In this document: positions 8,801 to 17,474 of the stretch, one piece after another | Position numbering within the stretch: position 1 is the first letter of the stretch | Layout: every line of letters begins with the position of its first letter | The notes under the pieces: generated by a model | The model's input: only the letters and a program-made list of their open reading frames with translations | Database searches by the model: none | What the model was told of the DNA's origin: nothing | Translations under genes and position numbers: made by a program | Assembly: GCA_913058265.1 (NCBI GenBank) | Contig: CAJXPQ010000003.1 | Span: 1 to 64,000 of the forward strand | Length of the DNA: 64,000 bases | Direction: 5' to 3' | Origin: an uncultured Oligoflexia bacterium | Lineage (GTDB): Bacteria; Bdellovibrionota; Bacteriovoracia; Bacteriovoracales; Bacteriovoracaceae

Positions 8801-9388
8801 ATGAAAAAACAAGCAGCAATCTTAGCTATTCTTAAGCAATACATAACTCGAGATCATAAAAGACTTTTAGAAGTTGGTTGCGGTTCTGGCAATGATGCCG
8901 TTTTTTTAGGAAAACAATTTCCAGCTCTCCATTGGGTTACCTCAGACCTCAAACGAAACCATAAATTTATTAAAGAGAGATTAAAAGACCATAAACTTAT
9001 AAATGTTCACGGGCCAGAAAAGCTAGAGGTTGGAAAAGATGACTTTCCTGGCAGACTAATGTTTGACTTAGTCTATACTGCCAATACATTGCATATTATG
9101 GGTTGGAAAACTAATAAAACATTCTTTAAATTACTTGGAAAACGTCTTAGAGAGGGAAGTCTGGTTTTCTTTTATGGACCATTTAATTATAATGGTGAGT
9201 TTTCTAGTGATAGTAATAAAGAACTTGATGCTAGTTTAAAGAAGAATGATCCTAAAAGTGGGATACGTAGTTTTGAAGACGTTGAGACTAATATGATTAA
9301 ATCTGGTTTCAATTTACTCAATGATCATGAGATGCCTGAAGATAATCGTCTCCTAGTTTTTGAACGTCTTCAATTTTCTAAATACTAA
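8801..9388 (+). CDS. DUF938-type SAM-dependent methyltransferase
   Basis: 195 residues. Motif I LLEVGCGSGNDAVFLG (residues about 22-37), an acidic TSDLK after strand 2, and the late YGPFNYNGEFSSDSN...DPKSGIR region are characteristic of the DUF938 class I methyltransferases. The substrate of this family is unknown. A GGTGG-type site precedes the ATG. An acetyltransferase gene begins 28 nt after the stop, so the two may share a transcript. Confidence 0.8.
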   Translation: MKKQAAILAILKQYITRDHKRLLEVGCGSGNDAVFLGKQFPALHWVTSDLKRNHKFIKERLKDHKLINVHGPEKLEVGKDDFPGRLMFDLVYTANTLHIMGWKTNKTFFKLLGKRLREGSLVFFYGPFNYNGEFSSDSNKELDASLKKNDPKSGIRSFEDVETNMIKSGFNLLNDHEMPEDNRLLVFERLQFSKY

Positions 9389-9416
9389 ATATTCTTTTAT
9401 AATCTTTAGGAGAGTT

Positions 9417-9947
9417 ATGTCTGAAAATATACAATTAATTAAAGTCTCAATGGATTATCAAGACTCCTTCATGGACGGTTTAAAAGAATGTGAAAAAGAG
9501 TCAAGTGAGCAGGCTTGGATTTACGTACATGAAAAAGATTTAGCTTTACCCAAAGAGAGTTTCAGCTCTTATATAGAAACATTATTAGACTATGAATTTA
9601 CTGCGCCTGAATTTTTTGTTCGCGGTATAACTTATTGGGCAATTATGGGGAACGAAGTTGTTGGAAGACTCGGATTAAGGTTAGAGTTGAATGAAGAGCT
9701 GGAAAAACTTGGTGGACATATTGGCTATATAGTTCGACCAAGCTTTAGAGGGCAAGGAATTGCATCTAAGATGCTGGCACTGGCCTTAGAAACAGATTAT
9801 GCCAAAGACATTGGTAAGCTTCTTCTTACTTGTGATTTGAATAACGAGGCATCAGAGAGAACAATTCTTAAAAATGGTGGTGTTTTTTATGATATCGTTG
9901 AGTTAGAGAGTAGAGCTAATAAGAAAAGATTTTGGATTAAATTATAG
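9417..9947 (+). CDS. GNAT-family N-acetyltransferase
   Basis: ATG 9417 is chosen because AGGAG precedes it by 5-6 nt; the frame is open upstream to 9360. About 176 residues. The acetyl-CoA site appears as IGYIVRPSFRGQGIASKML (R/Q-x-x-G-x-G/A pattern), followed by LTCDLNNEASERTILKNGG typical of the last helix and strands. The acceptor is not predictable. A metallopeptidase remnant directly follows the stop. Confidence 0.85.
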   Translation: MSENIQLIKVSMDYQDSFMDGLKECEKESSEQAWIYVHEKDLALPKESFSSYIETLLDYEFTAPEFFVRGITYWAIMGNEVVGRLGLRLELNEELEKLGGHIGYIVRPSFRGQGIASKMLALALETDYAKDIGKLLLTCDLNNEASERTILKNGGVFYDIVELESRANKKRFWIKL

Positions 9948-9949
9948 TC

Positions 9950-10117
9950 ACTAAACTCGAGTTACCCTTGGCATTCTTTCTTATTCATGAGCTGGCGCAT
10001 ACTGTTGGTTATTCTAATGAGTGTGATGCCTCAAGTATTGAAGTTTCGGCCATGAGACTATCAGACACTGGCTTAAAGTTTAGAAATGGTTATCTTAAAA
10101 GATGTGGGATCAATTAA
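9950..10117 (+). pseudogene. 3' fragment of a zinc metallopeptidase gene
   Basis: In one frame the DNA reads LAFFLIHELAHTVGYSNECD, then SSIEVSAMRLS and GYLKRCGIN before TAA. HELAH is an HExxH zinc site, and the following Asn-Glu-Cys and Glu residues resemble the third-ligand region of small secreted proteases seen elsewhere in this window (41124). The 5' part and signal peptide are missing; the frame runs back into the acetyltransferase gene. Best read as a truncated relic. Confidence 0.6.
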
Positions 10118-10645
10118 TTAACTTTTTATACTTTCATCAAGCATTTCTGCAACAATTGTAGGTAGTTTTACTGCGGTCATTCTACAGTACAAGAAGTATG
10201 CTGTGAGGAAAAATAATACAATTACTGTTCCAAGAATCTCTTGTCCGCTAGGAACTCTTCCTAATAAAACCAGATTAGCACATAGTAATCCACATATAGA
10301 TAAAGGTGTAATAAGACCAAACCTTGAAGAGAATACTATTTCACCGTCCTTTAGTTCACCGACACCTTTTAGAGCTATAAGGTTTCTAAAATTACCGATA
10401 TCAAAGTTATAGCGAAAGACCATCGAAGTGGGACCTACAAACTTGTAAAGAGTTTCTTTTGATTTATAAATCATTTTATAATTGCTTGGGAACTCGTCTC
10501 TTCCATTCCATGGAGAAGTCCCAGATGAAAGTATAAGACCTTGTTGATAGTGCGGAAGATTAAAATTAAATATTTGATAGAAATCGTAGCCAACGGCCAT
10601 GACTGTAAGAATAATAAATATTTCAATCGTACTAATAGTTTCCAT
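10118..10645 (-). CDS. Three-helix membrane protein, function unknown
   Basis: 175 residues. One hydrophobic helix lies at the N-terminus (IEIFIILTVMAVGYDFY), then about 80 polar residues that may form a small beta-rich domain, then two helices (LSICGLLCANLVLLG and LGTVIVLFFLTAYFLY) and a short acidic tail. No motif recognised. It is convergent with, and immediately adjacent to, the peptidase fragment at 9950-10117. Confidence 0.55.
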   Translation of the reverse strand: METISTIEIFIILTVMAVGYDFYQIFNFNLPHYQQGLILSSGTSPWNGRDEFPSNYKMIYKSKETLYKFVGPTSMVFRYNFDIGNFRNLIALKGVGELKDGEIVFSSRFGLITPLSICGLLCANLVLLGRVPSGQEILGTVIVLFFLTAYFLYCRMTAVKLPTIVAEMLDESIKS

Positions 10646-10802
10646 TTTAAATCCCTTAGAAATAGTATAAGCATGGCATTATTCATTGGCCATACTTCAT
10701 GAGATCGATCTCGATTACTGGAGTTCTTTAGTTTCCTTCTCTTTGATATTTGTGAGATATACTGCTAAGTTAGAATCCTTAACAGTTAGTATTAGGAGAG
10801 AA

Positions 10803-11129
10803 GTGATAAATAATTTTCATATTCATCTTTATTATAACAAAGAGACTATTTTAATTGCCAAGGACTTAGCTAAACAAGTTCAGGATAGCTTTTCTGTTCG
10901 TATTGGTACATTTCATGAAAGAAATGTCGGGCCTCATCCTCGGTGGAGTGTTCAATTGTCAGTACCTAATGAGCTCTTTGGAGATGTTTTATCTTTTGTC
11001 ACAATGAATAGAAATGGCCTTACCATTTTCAGTCATCCTGATACTGGAAATGATCTTATTGACCATACAGAGCGTGCTATTTGGATGGGGGAGATATTAG
11101 AACTAAAAACTGATATCTTTAAGGAGTAA
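10803..11129 (+). CDS. DOPA 4,5-dioxygenase family protein
   Basis: Start GTG 10803 is preferred: AGGAG lies at 10794-10798 and the protein then begins directly with the conserved FHIHLYY block. 108 residues match the small DOPA-dioxygenase-like family (PF08883 type): FHIHLYY with His ligands, FHERNVGPHPRWS, LTIFSHPDTGNDLIDH and the final AIWMG. These proteins are related to extradiol ring-cleaving enzymes; the substrate is unknown in bacteria. A small hypothetical gene begins 7 nt after the stop. Confidence 0.8.
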   Translation: MINNFHIHLYYNKETILIAKDLAKQVQDSFSVRIGTFHERNVGPHPRWSVQLSVPNELFGDVLSFVTMNRNGLTIFSHPDTGNDLIDHTERAIWMGEILELKTDIFKE

Positions 11130-11136
11130 TTTAAAT

Positions 11137-11358
11137 ATGACACCTTCTAAGGAAACACTATTAGATAATATCGAAAAAGAAAAGTATCAAATTCCCATAG
11201 ACAAGGAAGCCACTCTTTTTGAATTTGATAAAGTGATTGAAGAGCACTGTGATGAGTTTGAGTATGAATTAGAAGCAAATGGATATACGATAGCTTTTCA
11301 AGACCTAGAGCCCGCAGCAACAAGTATTTTTAACTATAAAGTTATTGCTTATAAATGA
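11137..11358 (+). CDS. Small acidic protein, function unknown
   Basis: 73 residues, acidic, cytoplasmic, with no hydrophobic segment. An AAGGAG at the end of the upstream gene serves as ribosome site, and the 7-nt spacing implies co-transcription with the dioxygenase-like gene. No family recognised. Confidence 0.55.
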   Translation: MTPSKETLLDNIEKEKYQIPIDKEATLFEFDKVIEEHCDEFEYELEANGYTIAFQDLEPAATSIFNYKVIAYK

Positions 11359-11377
11359 TTGGAATAGCTTCACTTTC

Positions 11378-13906
11378 CTACAGATGTCTTTTCATTCTAA
11401 CGGGTTGCGAATTCGCCGGATCGTCAGGCCAATAATGTCTAGGATAACGTGGACGAAGATCACTTCTCAATAGCTCCCATCCAGTTTTCCATAGAGATGG
11501 TAAGTCACTAGCAGTCTGAATCACTTTGTTTGCAGGCGAAAGTAGCTTGAGTAATAAGGGTACTTTTGTATTTGCAATGTATGGATGCTCTACAACGCCA
11601 AAGAGATCCTGAATTCGAGCCTGAATGAAAGGACGATCTTCAAGGTATTCAATAGTGAAGCTTTTGCCATTACTAAGTATGATTTCTAGTGGAGCTTCCG
11701 TTTCCAGAACATATATATCTTGAGGCGCCAATTGATCTTGGATTAACTTAACTAAACCACGCTTTTGTATCTCTTGGTAGTTTGTATCAGGTTCAATACT
11801 TGATTCAATAAATAGTTCAAACATCTCGTCAGTAAACTCAGGACAGTTATGTTCTATGGAGGCTTTGTTTAAAGTAGAGACTCTTTGATTATACTCTCGT
11901 AACTTATTGTCATTTTCAAAAGGCCATGGCCAATTCGATTGCATTAACTTTACCAGGACATTACCTTTAGGAACGACTGGTGGAGCAGTAGTTGTAGATA
12001 ATTTAAGTCCGCCATATTTTCTAATAGTGGAGAGTGTTAGAGTTCCTTTTTTTTCATTGAAAATACTTTCATTTATTGTCGACAGAAAAGCTGAATTGGT
12101 ACTTTCAAGATCCTGTATTGTCATTTTTGAGGCCGCAACAATACTTGTTCCTATCGCCGCATTTGCTTTCGGATTTTCGAGAGCATCTAAAACAATAATA
12201 AAATCTGGAAGAGTTGTTGAAAGGGCAGAGTTAGATGTGACTTTTCCTCCGCGGCCCATACAGAGATTATAACTATCAGTATTCTTACCTTTTTTTATTA
12301 TTTGCCTCTTAGCTGCGACACGATCTGGATACCCGGCCAAAAGAGCAAAACTAAGATCTCCTAAATTGGTCTTCTCTTTTGAGATCGGATTCACTCCCAT
12401 TAGTCTTCTACTCAGTGACTGATAGAGCTCTATCACTCGTTTATAGGCCCTCGTATCTAGCATATGAGCTTGGTAATCACTTAAGCTATCATTTCGCCAG
12501 TGAACTGATTTAATTAGATCTAATTGGAGACAAATATCACAGTTCTCTTCTTCGTCATCAGAGAAAAATTTTGTTTGTTTAGATAAAACCATTCCTTCAT
12601 TAATAAGACAGACAGCGAGTAGAATATCATTTAGTTTGTGATGCTCTTGCGCTTTGAAGAGCATTGTTCCAAGCCTTGGATGAAGTGGTAGTTTCGCAAT
12701 ATATTTTCCAAGTTCTGTGATTTTATTTTGTTTTAGAGCGCCTAAAATATTCAATAGCTCTAGTGCTTTATCTAGGTTTTTTTCTTCGGGGACTTGGAAC
12801 CAATTCAGTTCTTTTGGATTATGTCCTAAATCTACGAGATCAAGAATATAGCTGGATAGCTCCACTCTCTTTACTTCGGGAGGGGTGAAGTGAGATCTTT
12901 GGTTGAAATCATTTAAGTGATATGTCCTGAAAACTAAGCCGTTTTGAACTCGCCCGGCGCGCCCTGCTCTTTGGGTTGCACTGGCCTTTGAAATTTTCTC
13001 AAGTTGCAGGAGGGGCATACCACTCCAAGGTGCGAAACTTGCTCTTCTCTCTGTCCCGGTATCCACGACTCCAGTAATGTTTGGAATGGTCAGAGAAGTT
13101 TCAGCAATATTCGTGGACAGTAAGATTTTTCTATTATTCCCTGTAAAAGCTCTATTCTGCTCTTTTTTAGGCAGAGTTGAATGAAGTGGAATAATCTCAA
13201 TATCTCTTGGTACTGAATTCTTTAATTTATCCTGTAGAACTCTAATACTTCCCATGCCAGATAAAAAAACTAAAATATTACGAGGACAGCGGCGATCATG
13301 AAGCATATCCAGTATTGCATCTTCAATTTCTACTTCATGGTACTCAATCTCAATGGGAAAAACTCTTCCCGGTACATCAAATATTTTTGCCCCAATTAAA
13401 TATTTTTCTAGTTCTGTGGTATCGAGAGTCGCAGACATCACAATAAGTTTCAAGTCAGGCCGTGTGGTTGCCTGTAACTTTCTAATTAAGCATAATGCGG
13501 TGTCTGTGTGAATACTACGTTCATGAAACTCATCAAGTATAATAATACTGAATTTACTAAGAGTTGGATCTTCACGTAAGTAGGAAAGAAATAGTCCTTC
13601 AGTGATAAAGAGTAATCTCGTTTCATCACTTGTGATTTTATCAAATCGAATATGATGACCTACTAATGTACCAAGTTTGGTTTTAAGAGTATCTGCACAC
13701 CTCTCAGCTGAAAGTTTCGCTGCTAATCTTCTAGGCTCTAAGACTAAAACCATACCGTCTGTTTTTGAAACTAGATAGGGGGGCAATCGAGTTGTCTTTC
13801 CAGCTCCAGTTTCTGCTTTTAATAGTAAGCAATTATTTTGACTAAGAGATTGGCAAATACTTGTAAGTTGCTGATCTATTGGGAATTTATTGGGTTCTAG
13901 CTGCAC
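11378..13906 (-). CDS. hrpB: ATP-dependent helicase HrpB
   Basis: 842 residues, the usual HrpB length. DEAH-box RNA helicase motifs appear in order: KAETGAGKTTRLP (Walker A, near residue 30), LDEFHER (motif II), MSATLD (motif III), STNIAETSLTIP with VVDTG (motifs IV-V) and QRAGRAGR (motif VI). The HrpB-specific C-terminal region ends DLRPRYPRHYWPDDP, a hallmark of this subfamily. The role is RNA remodelling; the precise target is not established. Transcribed alone. Confidence 0.95.
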   Translation of the reverse strand: MQLEPNKFPIDQQLTSICQSLSQNNCLLLKAETGAGKTTRLPPYLVSKTDGMVLVLEPRRLAAKLSAERCADTLKTKLGTLVGHHIRFDKITSDETRLLFITEGLFLSYLREDPTLSKFSIIILDEFHERSIHTDTALCLIRKLQATTRPDLKLIVMSATLDTTELEKYLIGAKIFDVPGRVFPIEIEYHEVEIEDAILDMLHDRRCPRNILVFLSGMGSIRVLQDKLKNSVPRDIEIIPLHSTLPKKEQNRAFTGNNRKILLSTNIAETSLTIPNITGVVDTGTERRASFAPWSGMPLLQLEKISKASATQRAGRAGRVQNGLVFRTYHLNDFNQRSHFTPPEVKRVELSSYILDLVDLGHNPKELNWFQVPEEKNLDKALELLNILGALKQNKITELGKYIAKLPLHPRLGTMLFKAQEHHKLNDILLAVCLINEGMVLSKQTKFFSDDEEENCDICLQLDLIKSVHWRNDSLSDYQAHMLDTRAYKRVIELYQSLSRRLMGVNPISKEKTNLGDLSFALLAGYPDRVAAKRQIIKKGKNTDSYNLCMGRGGKVTSNSALSTTLPDFIIVLDALENPKANAAIGTSIVAASKMTIQDLESTNSAFLSTINESIFNEKKGTLTLSTIRKYGGLKLSTTTAPPVVPKGNVLVKLMQSNWPWPFENDNKLREYNQRVSTLNKASIEHNCPEFTDEMFELFIESSIEPDTNYQEIQKRGLVKLIQDQLAPQDIYVLETEAPLEIILSNGKSFTIEYLEDRPFIQARIQDLFGVVEHPYIANTKVPLLLKLLSPANKVIQTASDLPSLWKTGWELLRSDLRPRYPRHYWPDDPANSQPVRMKRHL

Positions 13907-14022
13907 AAAAGCATTTTAAGTAACTTTAAAGAGTCTGTAAATGATTGGAATTCTTCTATGAAAACAAGTTTACAGAGTATATAAGAACTAAGCTCATTGA
14001 AATGAGTTATAGGATTATTACA

Positions 14023-14298
14023 ATGAATAAAGAGATTACATGCTCAACCTGTACCGCACTTTGTTGTCGACTAGAGGTACGCCTCATTGATGATAGGGAT
14101 GAACTGATACAAGTTGATCTAACTGAACAGGTGGATGGATTATACTTTGTTATGAAGCGAGGAGAGGATGGTTGGTGTGAAGCACTAGATCGCAAAACAA
14201 TGCTGTGTACAATTTATGAAAAAAGACCAACTATATGTAGAGAGTATGAAGTTGGGGACTATGACTGTATAAATGAGAGAGAAAAACACCTTCGTTAG
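14023..14298 (+). CDS. YkgJ-family cysteine-cluster protein
   Basis: About 91 residues from ATG 14023 (AGGA 8 nt upstream); longer in-frame starts exist at 14002 and before. The pattern CSTCTALCC, then CTIYEKRPTICREY and a final DYDC, gives the Cys arrangement of the YkgJ/UPF0153 zinc- or iron-binding family. Function unknown. A coiled-coil gene follows after 8 nt. Confidence 0.75.
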   Translation: MNKEITCSTCTALCCRLEVRLIDDRDELIQVDLTEQVDGLYFVMKRGEDGWCEALDRKTMLCTIYEKRPTICREYEVGDYDCINEREKHLR

Positions 14299-14306
14299 GA
14301 ATTTAA

Positions 14307-14513
14307 ATGGCCAGCTTACAAGAAACAGTAATGAAAAGTATGATTAAAGACCTTGAGAATATAGGAAGTCTTGAAGATAGAAAGCTTGTAAGGAAAGAAT
14401 GCTCTCTGCTCCTAAAACGAATTGAAAGTGCAAAAAAATTATTTTCAGATAATAAAGAACTAATCTCCCAACTTCTCGAAATAGAGCTTAAGACTAAGCT
14501 TCTCAAGGTATAG
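14307..14513 (+). CDS. Short helical protein, function unknown
   Basis: 68 residues rich in Lys, Glu and Leu with heptad-like spacing, likely a two-helix coiled coil. It starts 8 nt after the YkgJ-like gene and probably shares its transcript. Unrecognised. Confidence 0.45.
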   Translation: MASLQETVMKSMIKDLENIGSLEDRKLVRKECSLLLKRIESAKKLFSDNKELISQLLEIELKTKLLKV

Positions 14514-14567
14514 CTAACTAATAGTTCCTAGATGACGAGTTGTCACGATATGTGTTATTAATAGACT

Positions 14568-15746
14568 ATGAAACAAACTGAAATTCAGACGGATATAGTG
14601 ATTATCGGAGCAGGAGCTTCCGGTATGATGGCCGCTCATTTTTGTGCTAAGGGTGGAAAGGAAGTCTATATTCTAGATCATAACAAGCAAGTTGGACGAA
14701 AAATCTTAATTTCTGGCGGAGGAAAGTGTAACTTCACAAATTTATATGGCTCGGATCCAAAAGATTACTACTCTGAAAATCCTCACTTTGTTAGGTCTGC
14801 TCTTTCCAGATATTCCCCATGGGAATTTATTGATTTAATGACTAAAAATAATATACCCTATGAAGAAAGACTACATGGCCAATTATTTTGTAAAAAATCT
14901 GCGAAAGATATAAATACAGTTCTATTATCTCAATTACAGAAACCCAATATTCACCTTAAATTAAGTGAGGCCGATCTTGAGGTAAGTATTAAGAGCGATA
15001 GCTTCTACGTAGCAAATGCAAATATTTCAATTAAGACGAAGAAACTTATTATTGCCACCGGAGGCATTGTTCTACCGCAAATTGGGGCTTCTGACTTTGG
15101 TTATGTTTTAGCGAAAAAAGTTGGACATAAAATAATTCCTGTTACACCAGCGCTCGTTCCTCTTAAAATCGAGGGTTTCTCTTCTCTATCTGGCAATGCC
15201 TTTATAGCTGGAATCACCTGTAATGGTCATTATGTTGCAGAAAATGTTTTGTTTACACACAAAGGTTTAAGTGGCCCAGGTATATTAAAAACTTCTTTGT
15301 TTTGGAATCATGGAGATTCGATCGAGGTCAACTGGCTACCTTCAATGTCGTTAGCTGATATGCTTAAAAAAGTTTCAGGAAATACTCGAGTAGATAATAT
15401 GATTAAAAAGTATCTTCCTAATAGTTTTGTGGATTTATTTTTTGAACGCATAGATATTGATGGATCTCTCTACGTAAGTCGTTTATCAAAAGATATGATT
15501 CTAAAGATTAAGAATGAGCTTCATTATATGAAGCTCGTACCAACAAATACAGAAGGTTTTAGAAAAGCTGAGGTTTCTCGTGGTGGCATCTGCACCAGTA
15601 AAGTTTCCTCCAAGACATTGGAGAGCCAATTGCAACCAGGGCTCCACTTTATTGGAGAAGTTCTCGATGTCACAGGTCAGCTGGGCGGACACAATTTTCA
15701 ATGGTGCTGGGCAAGTGCTAGTGCGGTTGGTGAGGCCTTAAGATAA
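14568..15746 (+). CDS. HI0933/BaiN-type flavoprotein
   Basis: 392 residues. FAD motif IVIIGAGASGMMAAHFCA at the N-terminus, GRKILISGGGKCNFTN (a signature of the HI0933-like family), IATGG in mid-protein and the C-terminal GEVLDVTGQLGGHNFQWCWASA complete the family pattern. Members are uncharacterised NAD(P)/FAD-dependent oxidoreductases. Length is typical. Confidence 0.9.
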   Translation: MKQTEIQTDIVIIGAGASGMMAAHFCAKGGKEVYILDHNKQVGRKILISGGGKCNFTNLYGSDPKDYYSENPHFVRSALSRYSPWEFIDLMTKNNIPYEERLHGQLFCKKSAKDINTVLLSQLQKPNIHLKLSEADLEVSIKSDSFYVANANISIKTKKLIIATGGIVLPQIGASDFGYVLAKKVGHKIIPVTPALVPLKIEGFSSLSGNAFIAGITCNGHYVAENVLFTHKGLSGPGILKTSLFWNHGDSIEVNWLPSMSLADMLKKVSGNTRVDNMIKKYLPNSFVDLFFERIDIDGSLYVSRLSKDMILKIKNELHYMKLVPTNTEGFRKAEVSRGGICTSKVSSKTLESQLQPGLHFIGEVLDVTGQLGGHNFQWCWASASAVGEALR

Positions 15747-15813
15747 AGCTCCTTACTAGTTTTTTTTATATATATGAGTTAGAATTTAAGTTTGAAATAT
15801 AGGAAGAAAATAG

Positions 15814-16269
15814 ATGAAGAAAAAAGAAAAAAAAGTGATTGGGTGGCGTGAATGGGTAGGAATGCCAGACTTAGGTATCAAGCAAATTAAGGCAAAGGTT
15901 GATTCCGGAGCAAGAACCTCATCTCTTCATGCATTTGATATTGAACTCTATACTCGTCGTAAAGTTGAGTATGTTAAATTTACGGTTCAGCCGGATCAAA
16001 AATCCAAAAAAGGTGAGATTGTATGTAGTGCTAAGGTGTTAGAGTTTAGAAAAATCAAAAGTTCGAACGGTCAAACTGAATTAAGACCTGTGATTTTAAC
16101 AACGATAGAGTTACTTGGTGAAGAGTGGGAAGTAGAAGTTACTCTTACTAATCGAGATGAGATGGGATTTAGAATGTTACTTGGACGTGAAAGTATAAGA
16201 AAGAAATTTTTAATTGATACAGGTAATTCATTTTTTGGATTAAAAAATCAAAGTAAGGATAAAGTATGA
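15814..16269 (+). CDS. RimB-type retropepsin-like protease
   Basis: 151 residues with the retropepsin-like KAKVDSGARTSSLHA motif (catalytic Asp in D-S-G-A) and GFRMLLGRESI near the end, as in the RimK-associated ATP-dependent zinc protease family. In characterised systems RimB partners with RimK in modifying ribosomal protein S6. The stop overlaps the rimK start by 4 nt, so expression is coupled. The ATG is preceded by AGGAAG. Confidence 0.85.
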   Translation: MKKKEKKVIGWREWVGMPDLGIKQIKAKVDSGARTSSLHAFDIELYTRRKVEYVKFTVQPDQKSKKGEIVCSAKVLEFRKIKSSNGQTELRPVILTTIELLGEEWEVEVTLTNRDEMGFRMLLGRESIRKKFLIDTGNSFFGLKNQSKDKV

Positions 16270-17474
16270 AGCTAGCAATACTGTCTAAGGAACCTAAGAA
16301 CTATACAACTAAACGTTTAGTTGAAGCTGCAAAACTTAGAGGTCATGAAGTCAAAGTGTTAAATACTCTTAAATTTGCATTGGACTTAGAAGAAGAGGCG
16401 CCAGATCTTTACTATCGACAAAAACACTTATCAAATTATGATGCCATCTTACCGAGGATTGGTGTTTCATTAACATACTTTGGAACTGCAGTTGTAAGGC
16501 AATTTCAACAAATGGATGTTTATAGTCCTAACTCTGCTGACGGTATATTAAACTCTAGAGATAAATTACGAAGCTTTCAAATTCTAAGTAAGCATAAAAT
16601 TGGAATACCTGCGACAACTTTTGTAAAAGATAAAAAGGATGTACTTCCTGCTATTGAAAGAGTTGGTGGCGCACCAGTTGTTATTAAACTTCTTGAAGGG
16701 ACTCAAGGAATCGGAGTGCTTCTCGCTCATACGATCGAGATGGCGACCTCTATTATTGAGTTACTACAGAGTCAAAAACAAAATGTTTTAATTCAAAAAT
16801 TTGTTGCCGAGAGTAAAGGCAAAGATATTAGAGCTATTGTTGTTGGGGACAGAGTTATTGCCGCAATGAGAAGAGTTGCTCAGGGACAAGAGTTTAGAAG
16901 TAATGTTCACCGTGGTGGACATACCGAAATGGTCGAACTAGATGACCAATATAAAGAAACGGCAATTAGAGCAGCAAGACTTATGGGCCTTGCAATCGCT
17001 GGAGTTGATATGTTAGAAGGAAAAGATGGTCCTCAAATAATGGAGATTAACTCTTCTCCAGGTTTAGAGGGAATTGAAGGTTGTACGAACTTAGATATCG
17101 CCGGAGCTATGATTGATTTTATCGCGGCAAAAATAGACTTTCCTGAAATAGATTTTAAGGAAAAGCTTTCTGTTAGTAAGGGGTATGGAGTAAATGAGAT
17201 ACTTATACCTGAAGGATCTGAATACGTAGGAAAGTCCATTAAGGACTCAGGTCTTCGAGAAAAAGATATTAATGCGCTATCTTTACACCGAGAGGGAATG
17301 GTATTTCCAAACCCTAAAGAAGATAAAATTTTAGAAGCTGAGGATCGTATTTTATGTTTTGGTAAAACAGAGTCCATGAAAGATTTGATTCCTATGAAAA
17401 CTAGAAAACGCAGAAAACCAAAAACTCAAATTCTCACTGATGAAGATATTGATAAAATGAAAGATGAGTCATAA
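16266..17474 (+). CDS. rimK: RimK-like S6 glutamate ligase with TrkA-C extension
   Basis: Residues 1 to about 290 are an ATP-grasp ligase: PATTFVKD, GGAPVVIKLLEGTQGIGV, KGKDIRAIVVGD and the metal-binding IMEINSSPGLEGIE. This is RimK, which adds Glu residues to the C-terminus of S6. A C-terminal domain follows, VNEILIPEGSEYVGKSI...LREKDINALSL...LEAEDRILCFG, which resembles an RCK_C/TrkA-C ligand-binding domain. The final residues are basic. Normal RimK is about 300 residues, so the extension (about 100) may be a regulatory sensor. Confidence 0.85.
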   Translation: MKLAILSKEPKNYTTKRLVEAAKLRGHEVKVLNTLKFALDLEEEAPDLYYRQKHLSNYDAILPRIGVSLTYFGTAVVRQFQQMDVYSPNSADGILNSRDKLRSFQILSKHKIGIPATTFVKDKKDVLPAIERVGGAPVVIKLLEGTQGIGVLLAHTIEMATSIIELLQSQKQNVLIQKFVAESKGKDIRAIVVGDRVIAAMRRVAQGQEFRSNVHRGGHTEMVELDDQYKETAIRAARLMGLAIAGVDMLEGKDGPQIMEINSSPGLEGIEGCTNLDIAGAMIDFIAAKIDFPEIDFKEKLSVSKGYGVNEILIPEGSEYVGKSIKDSGLREKDINALSLHREGMVFPNPKEDKILEAEDRILCFGKTESMKDLIPMKTRKRRKPKTQILTDEDIDKMKDES

